DNA from: Roseivirga sp.
GTDB taxonomy: Bacteria; Bacteroidota; Bacteroidia; Cytophagales; Cyclobacteriaceae
Assembly: GCA_029262895.1 (NCBI GenBank)
Contig: JAJCYM010000090.1
Span: forward strand, 1 to 64,000
Length of the DNA stretch: 64,000 bases
Direction of reading: 5' to 3'
Positions 52,444 to 59,637 of the stretch are shown here, in pieces. Below the pieces are notes generated by a model, which did not search any database, had not been told where the DNA came from, and saw only the letters and a list, made by a program, of their open reading frames with translations. Numbering within the stretch: the stretch's first letter is position 1; every line of letters starts with the position of its first letter. Both the position numbers and the translations under genes were made by a program.

Positions 52444-53067
52444 ATGAACAAAAAATCACTTATCGGTTTAATCTTATTTCTAGGATTCCCTTTTTTATTG
52501 CAGCTATTACCTCTCGACTTAATGTTGGGGGAAGTCGCTTTTTGGATACTCCTTTTAGGCATCCTTTTATGGATCTATTTTGTAGAGAAGCGAACAATTG
52601 CCTCCATCGGATGGAAAAAAATAACATCCAAAACTGTCTTTGCCGGAATAGCACTCGGAATCTTAGTTTTCATCCTTTTAGGCGTTTTCACTACGGCCAT
52701 TCGGGCAATTGGTCTTGAGCTTAACCAGGATACAGCACAATTATTTGTAAACCAACCCCTTCCTGTGCTTTTGTTAGTCGCGCTAAGGGCTGCGGTAGTT
52801 GAAGAAGTGCTTTTCCGCGGATACGCTTTTGAGCGGATATACGGCATTACCAAGTCTAAATGGCTTGCCGGGCTTGTGCCGGTGATCCTTTTTATGTTAG
52901 TACACTTATCCTGGGGAGTTGGGCATCTCGTGTTCGTATTCTTTGCTGCTGGGCTATTCATGCTCGTGTATATTTCAAAAAGAAACCTGCCATTGCTTAT
53001 GATCGCCCATTTAACAACTGATGTTATTACAGTAATTTTATTGCCTTTGCTCCTGGCATCTCAGTAA
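52444..53067 (+). CDS. CPBP family intramembrane metalloprotease
   Basis: The 207-residue polytopic protein carries the motifs of CAAX prenyl-protease/bacteriocin-processing-like enzymes: EEVLFRGYAFERI (Glu120-Glu121-x3-Arg125), a His154 in LVHLSWG, and LMIAHLTTDVI (His189). These residues form a zinc site in the membrane. Length is at the small end for the family. Substrates of bacterial members include peptide precursors or self-immunity. It follows the LytTR regulator gene by 103 bases. Confidence 0.9.
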   Translation: MNKKSLIGLILFLGFPFLLQLLPLDLMLGEVAFWILLLGILLWIYFVEKRTIASIGWKKITSKTVFAGIALGILVFILLGVFTTAIRAIGLELNQDTAQLFVNQPLPVLLLVALRAAVVEEVLFRGYAFERIYGITKSKWLAGLVPVILFMLVHLSWGVGHLVFVFFAAGLFMLVYISKRNLPLLMIAHLTTDVITVILLPLLLASQ

Positions 53068-53488
53068 GCCAGGTTACTTTAGATAACTATAGTTCTTAAT
53101 TATTATCTGATTACGTTTTCTTGAAATGTCGTTCATTTGATATGGAGAATTCGCAAATATGAACGGATTGAAGAAATTCAAAGTCAACCCTTCCAGAGTC
53201 TGAGATTGAGTAAAAATTCAATACATCATAAGCAAGGGTCTGATTCACAATCCGATTTGTATATTGGCATGGAACCTCAGGGTTTATACTAATTCAATTA
53301 TGAGATGTCCTTAATAGAAATTAAATTATTATCGTTTGATTAAGGCGAGAAATGAGGGCATAGCATCGCTATGGCTGATTTTCTCAACGAAGAACAAGCG
53401 GTAAGAAATGATTTATATGGGTCATATTATACTTGATTTGGTATTACTCTTTTACCTAAGCCCATGAACACGTCAAAAGGAACAATTT
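53068..53488. other. 421-base gap with a hairpin and no supported gene
   Basis: No coding frame is supported. The only structured part is the imperfect hairpin at 53347-53385. The 100 bases before the next ATG are A/T-rich, where a promoter may lie, but I find no match to the full TTTG / TAnnTTTG pattern. Confidence 0.4.
53347..53385. repeat. Imperfect hairpin in the gap before the saccharopine dehydrogenase-like gene
   Basis: Arms of 18 bases (53347-53364 and 53368-53385) pair at 13 positions, with perfect GCATAGC/GCTATGG-type pairing next to the 3-base loop. The sequence around it (GAGAAATGAGGGCATAGC) looks like a small dispersed element; I cannot name it. Confidence 0.4.
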
Positions 53489-54814
53489 ATGAAACGAGTA
53501 TTAGTATTAGGAACAGGATTCGTAGTCAAACCTCTGGTCGATTACTTTATTGATAAATGTAAATATGAGGTACTCGTTGCGAGTAGGGACAACAATCACT
53601 CAGGATTGATTATAGCAGGAAGGTCGCTGGGGAAACGGGTTTTGTGGAATGCTAAACCACCGTATGAGGAGCTAAATGGAATGGTAAAAGGGGTTGATCT
53701 GGTAGTGAGTATGCTACCTCCAAGCATGCACCTTATTGTAGCCGAGGCATGCCTGAAGCATGGTATAAATATGGTGACTACCTCCTACATCAGTCCTGAA
53801 ATGGGGGCGTTGGACGAAAGGGCCAAAGATGCTGGGATTATTATTTTAAACGAAATTGGAGAAGATCCAGGGATGGATCATATGGGTGCCATGCATATGA
53901 TCAATCAGGTGAATGAAGAAGGCGGCAAAATCAAGTCCTTCAAATCATACGGATCAGGAATTCCCTCCTTCGAACACAACAATAACCCCTATGGGTACAA
54001 GTTTTCCTGGAGCCCTCGTGGATTGCTCAAAGCAGCACAGACCCCGGCCGTTTATATAGAAAATGGAGACAAAGTAGAAATCTCAGGTGAGGATTTGTTT
54101 GAGAGTAGCTGGCTGGTAGACGTTAAGGGCCTTGGAACATTCGAAACCTATCCAAACCGAGACAGCACTAATTACATCCAAAATTATGGCCTGGAAGGTA
54201 TTTCAGATTTTTATAGAGGGCTTCTGAGACATCCCGGCTACTGCAACTCTGTTCAGAGCATGAAAGACCTTAATCTGTTAGATGATGAGCGTACTAATGA
54301 CCTGCAAGGCCAGACTTATAAGGCGTTTACAGTTTCACTTATTGGAGGAGATAAAGATACCGATGTAAGACAAGCCGTGGCGGACAAACTTACGCTCAAG
54401 GTTTCATCTGACATTATAAAGCAGCTAGGTTGGCTGGGCATTTTTGATGAGGTCATCATTCCACTCTCTAAAGGAACCAACGCAGATGTGCTTTTGCATC
54501 TGATGGAAGAAAAAATGAGCTATGAAGAACATGAGAAAGACATGATCATTGTTCACAATGAAGCTGAGATTGAATTCAATAACCGAATGGAAAAAAGAAC
54601 GGCAACAATGAAAGTGGAAGGAAGGCCCTATGGGCATTCGGCCATGGCAAGGGCGGTTTCGCTTCCAGCGGCTATTGCCTCGAGGTTGATTATGGAAGGC
54701 ACAATACGTACAAAAGGCGTTTGTATGCCAACAGCGGAGGAAATTTATAAACCCGTACTGCTCGAACTTGCGGAAAACGGCTATAAGTTTGAGCTGAGGA
54801 CAGAAGTGATCTAA
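53489..54814 (+). CDS. Saccharopine dehydrogenase family oxidoreductase
   Basis: The 441-residue protein begins MKRVLVLGTGFVVKPLVDYF, the Rossmann motif of saccharopine reductases/dehydrogenases, with VVSMLPPSMHLIVAEACLKHGINMVTTSYISPEMGALD and GEDPGMDHMGAMHMINQV typical of the family. It may interconvert saccharopine and lysine-derived aldehyde plus glutamate, using NAD(P). Length matches the fungal Lys9-type half rather than the bifunctional plant enzyme. There is no second lysine-catabolism gene next to it, so its pathway is unresolved. Transcribed alone. Confidence 0.9.
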   Translation: MKRVLVLGTGFVVKPLVDYFIDKCKYEVLVASRDNNHSGLIIAGRSLGKRVLWNAKPPYEELNGMVKGVDLVVSMLPPSMHLIVAEACLKHGINMVTTSYISPEMGALDERAKDAGIIILNEIGEDPGMDHMGAMHMINQVNEEGGKIKSFKSYGSGIPSFEHNNNPYGYKFSWSPRGLLKAAQTPAVYIENGDKVEISGEDLFESSWLVDVKGLGTFETYPNRDSTNYIQNYGLEGISDFYRGLLRHPGYCNSVQSMKDLNLLDDERTNDLQGQTYKAFTVSLIGGDKDTDVRQAVADKLTLKVSSDIIKQLGWLGIFDEVIIPLSKGTNADVLLHLMEEKMSYEEHEKDMIIVHNEAEIEFNNRMEKRTATMKVEGRPYGHSAMARAVSLPAAIASRLIMEGTIRTKGVCMPTAEEIYKPVLLELAENGYKFELRTEVI

Positions 54815-54847
54815 GGGCAAACGGTGTGAGTGCCTGACCAACCCCAT

Positions 54848-54875
54848 CTGTCGCAGGTTCTCCGAACCTGTGACA
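54848..54875. repeat. Dispersed palindrome, good copy
   Basis: CTGTCGCAGGTTCTCCGAACCTGTGACA is a 12-pair hairpin (one G-T pair) with a 3-base loop. Its reverse complement is found, with one change, at 58450. Other degenerate copies are at 47602 and 58331. The copy lies 34 bases after the saccharopine-dehydrogenase-like gene. Confidence 0.65.
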
Positions 54876-55053
54876 ACTTATGAACTCAATAATTCTAATC
54901 AAGAAAAATCACATAACCTATGTACAGAGTCATTATTCCCTTCTTAGTTATAGCTTACAAGAACTTACAATTAAGTCTAAACTATTGATTTTCATCAGGA
55001 ACATTTCAAGAACTTCCTTCAAACAATATTCAACCGAAAATTCATAAACAAAC

Positions 55054-55087
55054 GGGTCGGCTCAGTAGTAACTGAGCCGACCCTTTT
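55054..55087. terminator. Strong hairpin terminator
   Basis: GGGTCGGCTCAGT and ACTGAGCCGACCC form a perfect 13-pair stem around AGTA, followed by TTTT. It lies in a 358-base gap between the saccharopine-dehydrogenase-like gene and the small minus-strand membrane gene. The gap also contains a 22-codon frame from 54920 that I do not treat as a gene. Confidence 0.7.
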
Positions 55088-55172
55088 CAACTTTACCTTA
55101 AGAAACACTGAGTGTTATATCTTATTCATATCTCATATATTCTTCCCAATGCATAATTGCTAAACATAAAAG

Positions 55173-55457
55173 TCAACCATACATTAATTTTTTATAATAT
55201 TTAAAAGGAACAATAAAAATCATTTCGCTTCGGGAAAATTTATAGGTTATACCCAATGCTCGCAACCTGAATTTGTTCATTACTGGTCTGTTTATTAAAA
55301 TGTCTAGTAGGCCAGCCATCATGAGCCATTCAACTGATATGTAATCGAACTTCCAAAGAAGAATGAAAATTAAGATTAACATGTTTGATATTAACAAAAA
55401 ACCTATTGGCTTTTTAAAAAGCGCATAAAACGGATTAGAATCATTATCTCTAGACAT
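55173..55457 (-). CDS. Small two-helix membrane protein
   Basis: The 94-residue protein has two predicted membrane helices (about 16-33 and 42-60) with charged ends; no known family. It lies 24 bases after the stop of the lipoprotein gene at 55482 on the same strand, so they are likely co-transcribed. The regional A/T richness is higher than in the neighbouring genes, as for acquired DNA. The context of a lipoprotein with a hydrophobic tail plus a small membrane protein recalls toxin-immunity or bacteriocin gene pairs, but this is only inference. Confidence 0.65.
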   Translation of the reverse strand: MSRDNDSNPFYALFKKPIGFLLISNMLILIFILLWKFDYISVEWLMMAGLLDILINRPVMNKFRLRALGITYKFSRSEMIFIVPFKYYKKLMYG

Positions 55458-55481
55458 AATTTAGGTTTATCCTATCACTAG

Positions 55482-56201
55482 TTATTGAATAAGTTCCAAA
55501 ATTCCACAAGCTGCTATTGTCGCTGGAATAAAAAACCCTTCGGTTGCAGCTGTAGCGGCAACAACAAATGCCGTATCAATAAGTGTATTACCAGTGGGTG
55601 ACCAAATAGCACCTACGCAATCAGCTGTATCATTAAACCAATCCACAAAATTATCTGTGAAATCACTCCACCAACCATACTCGGTATAAGTCGGTGATTT
55701 CAAAAGTTCTTTGCTCCCATCATCATTCGATATTAAATGGACTTCTAAATCTCCGGACAATCCATACAATTTGCTGTCAATAGATTTATCCGCATCGTTG
55801 AAAACGCTTTCACTAAAGTATGCAAACGAAACTTCACCATTAAGATTAAATTCAAAATTCAACAATACATTGGGATTGCTTGAGTTGATAACCCCAAATG
55901 CTGATTTGCTGGCTCCTTTAAATTCTATAGACAGTTCTTGAAGGTTTTTAATTATGTATTGGTCCAAATCAAATTTTTTGACTTCAACATTTTGAGTGCC
56001 TCCTTCAAGGTTGGCACTATTTTTTGAGTTCTGAATTGACCTAACTTTCGATATATATTGATTTACACTTTCTTGAAGTTCATTTGAAGCAGCCTCAAGT
56101 CTTATTACGGGTTCTTCACTTGGTGACGGAGCATCCTGATCCTGACAGGCAGAGAATACACAAATGACCAAGCATAACAGTAACAATTTTTTTATTTTCA
56201 T
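55482..56201 (-). CDS. Lipoprotein with hydrophobic Cys-containing C-terminus
   Basis: The 239-residue protein has a signal peptide with lipobox (FSAC, Cys19), a soluble middle of about 150 residues, and a hydrophobic Ala/Val-rich tail (about 195-239) with a pair of Cys (ADCVGAIWSP ... IAACGILELIQ). The tail is typical of membrane-active peptides rather than of an enzyme. I do not know the family. A 2-TM protein follows directly. The preceding 265-base A/T-rich region (56202-56466) holds no gene, and probably the promoter. Confidence 0.7.
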   Translation of the reverse strand: MKIKKLLLLCLVICVFSACQDQDAPSPSEEPVIRLEAASNELQESVNQYISKVRSIQNSKNSANLEGGTQNVEVKKFDLDQYIIKNLQELSIEFKGASKSAFGVINSSNPNVLLNFEFNLNGEVSFAYFSESVFNDADKSIDSKLYGLSGDLEVHLISNDDGSKELLKSPTYTEYGWWSDFTDNFVDWFNDTADCVGAIWSPTGNTLIDTAFVVAATAATEGFFIPATIAACGILELIQ

Positions 56202-56466
56202 AAATCAGATTAATTAAGGTTTAAATAAAAAATATAAAATATTTATTTTAAAATCAAAATTTAATATTTATATATTAATATTTAAATCTATCGAAATTTA
56301 CTCAGTTAACTAGTTTTTATTATGTATAATATTTAACCAATAACTCTTTTTATAAAGTATATGATATTGCTCAATTGACTCATTGGCCCAACCTACTAAA
56401 GTTCAGCCTATTGAATGGCTTCATAGGCACAAAGGCCCTACCATTGGATTGACATCCAAAATCAAT

Positions 56467-56865
56467 TTAGTCTTGCATCACAGCTCTAATATGCTCTTGA
56501 TATTCCATGGCGCAAACAATATTACCTTCTGTATCCTTGAATTTAATTAACCAGCCCACATAAGGGATCTCTGTTTTGGGCATCAAGATTTTGCCTCCGT
56601 TCTGGGAAACCAATTCAGCGATTTCGTCAACATTATCGACCGAAATACTACACTCAAAACCAATCACCTTTTCATCCGTCATTTGGTACTTACGGTCCTG
56701 CAAGGCCCCAATCAAATGCCCTGATTCTGAATCATTCGACTTGATCTGTTGGAAGTCATCCTGACCATAGCTATTGTAACCCCATTGGAAAACTTTATTG
56801 TAAAAGCCTCTGGCTCTTTCCATATCCTCTGTGAAAATGGCAAAGTGTGTGAGTTTATTATCCAT
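56467..56865 (-). CDS. VOC (glyoxalase/bleomycin-resistance-like) protein
   Basis: This 132-residue cytosolic protein (MDNKLTHFAIFTEDMERARGFYNKVFQWGYN) belongs to the vicinal-oxygen-chelate superfamily; VIGFECSISVDNVDEIAELVSQNGGKILMPKTEIPYVGWLIKFKDTEGNIVCAMEYQ is the second half. It is related to the 37796 protein by the GGKILMPKTEI/GGQVVMPKTSI segment. The substrate is unknown. It is the last of a three-gene minus-strand group with the NTF2-like lipoprotein and AraC genes. Confidence 0.88.
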   Translation of the reverse strand: MDNKLTHFAIFTEDMERARGFYNKVFQWGYNSYGQDDFQQIKSNDSESGHLIGALQDRKYQMTDEKVIGFECSISVDNVDEIAELVSQNGGKILMPKTEIPYVGWLIKFKDTEGNIVCAMEYQEHIRAVMQD

Positions 56866-56879
56866 GATTATCCTCCTCG

Positions 56880-57359
56880 TTATTTTTTAGTTGAACTATG
56901 CCCTATTAGAAAACGCCAAACGCCTTCCTCCTTTTGCATTTGGGCCGTCATGGCTCCATTGATGCTGAATTCGAATCCGGAAGTCAAGACCATATCTTGC
57001 TCATATTCCACATAAAGCATAGCTGAGTGCTTATTGAAAACCTCAACTCTTTTGCCAAGAAGTCTCATCTCCATCGATTTTACAGAATCGAAAAGCCCAT
57101 TCATTGAAGCCATCAATGTTGTCTTGTTCGGGTATTGCACTTGTCCATCCTCAACCCAATAAAATCTTGAGTCATCAGAGTAAAAATCACCTACACCAAC
57201 AGTTGAACCAGATTTAAGCAGTGCTACAAATACATCATAGCGAGCTTGCACTTCTTCGTTGATGGCCGACTTATCTATCTCTACTGATTCAGACTTTGAA
57301 TCACAGGAAGCCATACTAAGTAGGAGTATCAAGGCTAACAATTTATAGTAATGTTTCAT
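56880..57359 (-). CDS. NTF2-like lipoprotein
   Basis: The 159-residue protein has a lipobox (SMASC, Cys19) and one NTF2-like/SnoaL domain (VQARYDVFVALLKSGSTVGVGDFYSDDSRFYWVEDGQVQYPNKTTLMASMNGLFDSV, ending MQKEEGVWRFLIGHSS). A close relative lies at 58509 with the same ending (HMQKEDGEWKFVTGDDQ), so the two are duplicates. It is 1 base downstream of the AraC gene on the same strand; possible targets of the AraC protein. Confidence 0.85.
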   Translation of the reverse strand: MKHYYKLLALILLLSMASCDSKSESVEIDKSAINEEVQARYDVFVALLKSGSTVGVGDFYSDDSRFYWVEDGQVQYPNKTTLMASMNGLFDSVKSMEMRLLGKRVEVFNKHSAMLYVEYEQDMVLTSGFEFSINGAMTAQMQKEEGVWRFLIGHSSTKK

Positions 57360-57360
57360 A

Positions 57361-58230
57361 TCAGATGTCTATAATAGCTTCTGCCGTTTTACTGGTCAAT
57401 GTCTTGTATATCTCTGTGCGTAAGGTATAGAAGTTCGACTGCGCGCAGGAGATAATTTTGAGTTCCTTCTCAAAGGCCTTTACCTTGCCAGGAGCAAGAC
57501 CTAGCAATTCCTGATAAGACCTATTCATATGGGCACTATCCCAAAAACCAGCATCAATCGCACTCTGTGAAAGCTGTTTACCCTGAAGCACCAGATTTAA
57601 AGAATCCACCACCTTCATCCAGAGCAAAAAATTCTGAATCGGCTGACCCACCTGTGCCTTAAACAAATACCTAAGCCTGCTTTCCGAAAGGCAAACATGA
57701 TCTGCAATAGTGCTGACCTTCATTTGGCGAGATGGAGCATTGACAATAAAATCCACAGCTTTTGAGATGCGCTCATCAATTCGTTGAGGCACCTTCAGTT
57801 TGATCAAATGTTCAAAGATTGTTTGACAGCCATTGAATAACCGATGGCAATCACTGGACACCAATAGCTTTTTAAAAAAATCATTACTGAGATTTCTGAT
57901 TCCTGTAGACGCCAAATCAGCTATCCCTTCTTTCTCTAAGAACTTATTGACTAACTGAACAGCATATTCGCTGTCTTTGTCCAGATAGATAAAAAGCTGA
58001 ATACTTCCGCAGCTATCAAGTTGATGCATATGTGCATCCTTGATTATAGCAGCCTTGTAACTGGTCCATTCGGTGTTTGCATCTTTGAGTTTAAACTCCC
58101 TGTCAATATCAAAGACTAATTGAAGCGTATTGTGCAAATGTGGATCGGTATGGAATGACGTACCCCAAAACATGCAGATGCCATTCCAGACATAGAGTGC
58201 TGAGGTATCTCCTTCATTTCCTTTGTGCAT
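57361..58230 (-). CDS. AraC family transcriptional regulator
   Basis: The 289-residue protein has an N-terminal sensor part (1-180) and a C-terminal AraC HTH (about 187-275: QMKVSTIADHVCLSESRLRYLFKAQVGQPIQNFLLWMKV, FWDSAHMNRSYQELLGLAPGKVKAF). The N-terminal half has a cupin-like WNGICMFWGTSFHTDPHLHNTLQLV pattern for ligand binding. It overlaps no gene; the NTF2-like lipoprotein gene begins 1 base after its stop. It probably controls these downstream genes. Confidence 0.9.
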   Translation of the reverse strand: MHKGNEGDTSALYVWNGICMFWGTSFHTDPHLHNTLQLVFDIDREFKLKDANTEWTSYKAAIIKDAHMHQLDSCGSIQLFIYLDKDSEYAVQLVNKFLEKEGIADLASTGIRNLSNDFFKKLLVSSDCHRLFNGCQTIFEHLIKLKVPQRIDERISKAVDFIVNAPSRQMKVSTIADHVCLSESRLRYLFKAQVGQPIQNFLLWMKVVDSLNLVLQGKQLSQSAIDAGFWDSAHMNRSYQELLGLAPGKVKAFEKELKIISCAQSNFYTLRTEIYKTLTSKTAEAIIDI

Positions 58231-58330
58231 TCTCGGGTTCTTGAATCGACAAGATACAAGAATCTGAAAAGGGTGAATTGTACAATCTGACTATAATTAT
58301 CGTCAATTCTCTGGCAGATCCCTTCTCCCC

Positions 58331-58356
58331 TCTCGCAGATTCTCCGAACTAGTGAG
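58331..58356. repeat. Dispersed palindrome, degenerate copy
   Basis: TCTCGCAGATTCTCCGAACT followed by AGTGAG is a partly eroded copy of the family whose better copies are at 54848 and 58450. It lies 119 bases upstream of the better copy in the same gap, which otherwise (58231-58508) holds no gene. Confidence 0.5.
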
Positions 58357-58449
58357 TATTATGGGCAACTGGACTCTGTCCAATTTCAGTTTACCCAACA
58401 AGTTTCATAAGTCTAATACTACACGGACGAAGTCCTAACCGTCATAGGA

Positions 58450-58476
58450 GTCACAGGTTCAGAGAACCTGCGACAG
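58450..58476. repeat. Dispersed palindrome, good copy
   Basis: GTCACAGGTTCAGAGAACCTGCGACAG is the reverse complement of the 54848 copy with one change in the loop. The hairpin has 11-12 pairs. It lies 33 bases from the stop codon of the lipoprotein gene at 58509, a location like that of the 54848 copy, after a gene end. Confidence 0.65.
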
Positions 58477-58508
58477 TCTGAGACCCTGTGACGGTCGGTT
58501 AGAGCTAG

Positions 58509-59030
58509 TTAGTCTTGGATTATTTCGACTCGCTGATCGTCACCGGTCACAAATTTCCATTCTCCATCCTCCTTCTGCATATGAATTAAGAAATTACCAA
58601 AATACTTTGTTTTGACACCCTTGCTATCTTTCATCAGCTGTTCATAGCTCATGAATACCATGACATGGGATTCATCTTTTACATGAACGCTTTTTGGGTA
58701 TATGGTTTTGATAGTGGTTAATTCATTGCCGGCATAATTCGTTTGAACGAATTTGGCCAAATCACCTGCCGAAGAAAATTCATTTTCAACCTGGATAGAG
58801 TCGATACCGCGCCTTACGATCCATTTAAAATTTTCGCTTTCGGAATAAAAGTCTTGGATATTGGCCAGGTCATGATTTTCCAATTTATTCCGATACTCAT
58901 CGAATTTGGCTTTCGCCTCTCTTCCAATTTTCTTTTCAGCATTGTTCAAATCACCCAGTGGACTCATACAGGATGTGAACGATAATACGGATGCGAGGAG
59001 AAGTAGGAATAATTTATTTGTCGCTTTCAT
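58509..59030 (-). CDS. NTF2-like lipoprotein
   Basis: The 173-residue protein has a lipobox (SFTSC, Cys21) and one NTF2-like domain (KAKFDEYRNKLENHDLANIQDFYSESENFKWIVRRG, VMVFMSYEQLMKDSKGVKTKYFGNFLIHMQKEDGEWKFV). It is a paralogue of the 56880 lipoprotein, with the same ending. It is transcribed away from the PadR gene at 59202. The protein probably acts as a small envelope ligand binder; no residue suggests catalysis. Confidence 0.85.
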   Translation of the reverse strand: MKATNKLFLLLLASVLSFTSCMSPLGDLNNAEKKIGREAKAKFDEYRNKLENHDLANIQDFYSESENFKWIVRRGIDSIQVENEFSSAGDLAKFVQTNYAGNELTTIKTIYPKSVHVKDESHVMVFMSYEQLMKDSKGVKTKYFGNFLIHMQKEDGEWKFVTGDDQRVEIIQD

Positions 59031-59128
59031 AAGGATAGAATTAAGTCTCCAGCATCACAAACTCGCTGCATCATAATAAAAACTCACAAGGGTCATACCC
59101 CTATTTTAAAAGCACCGATCTCATTTCC

Positions 59129-59185
59129 TACTAAAAAGTAGAACATATTAAATTTTCTTCTCTATATTTGTTCTACAATTTAGTA
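59129..59185. promoter_or_regulatory. Inverted repeat in front of the third PadR gene
   Basis: Arms TACTAAAAAGTAGAACA (59129-59145) and TGTTCTACAATTTAGTA (59169-59185) pair at 15 of 17 positions. A Bacteroidota -7 match, TATATTTG (59163-59170), lies between and against the right arm, so a bound protein would cover the promoter. The right arm contains CTACAATTTAG, shared with the boxes of the other two PadR promoters. Confidence 0.55.
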
Positions 59186-59201
59186 ACATAGATTAACTAC
59201 T

Positions 59202-59546
59202 ATGAAAGAAACACGACTTGGTGACTTCGAAGAAACCCTTCTCTTATTAGTTGGAATCCTGGATATGGAGGCATATGCTTTCAAGATTGCAGAGGAATTC
59301 GAAAGTCAGACCACACGAGCCACCTCCATCGGTGCAGTACATTCCACCCTCAATCGGCTGAGTGAGAAAGGCTTTCTCACTTCCGAAATGGGTGCTTCAA
59401 CCGCAGCACGTGGTGGCAGACGGAAACGCATATATACCATAACAGCATCTGGTCAGCGGACTTTGGAGGCTTCAAGAGACTTTAAAGTCTCGCTTTGGAA
59501 CCAGTTTCCCGCTTTTGCCGGAGCTAAACTGAATTTTAATGTGTAG
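59202..59546 (+). CDS. PadR family transcriptional regulator
   Basis: The 114-residue winged-helix protein (MKETRLGDFEETLLLLVGILDMEAYAFKIAEEFE, TAARGGRRKRIYTITASGQRTLEASRDFKVSLW) is a distant paralogue of the other two. It begins its own module with the permease genes after it. Its stop is 92 bases from the permease start because a palindromic element (59562-59622) lies between; in the other modules PadR and permease genes overlap or nearly touch. The paired-box operator upstream suggests autorepression. Confidence 0.93.
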   Translation: MKETRLGDFEETLLLLVGILDMEAYAFKIAEEFESQTTRATSIGAVHSTLNRLSEKGFLTSEMGASTAARGGRRKRIYTITASGQRTLEASRDFKVSLWNQFPAFAGAKLNFNV

Positions 59547-59561
59547 CCTACACCTAAGCCT

Positions 59562-59622
59562 TGTCCCCCTTTGGAGGGGGTTAGGGGGAGGACATCCCCC
59601 CTATAGTCCCCCCAAGGGGACA
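59562..59622. repeat. GC-rich palindromic element, copy 1
   Basis: The element runs from TGTCCCCCTTTGGAGGGGG to CCCCCCAAGGGGACA; the ends are inverted repeats (TGTCCCC...GGGGACA) with G- and C-runs inside. It is more GC-rich than its neighbourhood. Copy 2 is at 62287-62348, in the same position before the next permease gene. The size, ends and lack of coding sequence suit a non-autonomous mobile or repeat element. Confidence 0.65.
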
Positions 59623-59637
59623 CAGTTCTAATCAAGT

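Noticed and set aside
54920-54988. 22-codon frame (MYRVIIPFLVIAYKNLQLSLNY) before a strong terminator
   Set aside because: It is short, has no supporting signal and is expected by chance in A/T-rich DNA; it is only recorded as a possibility.
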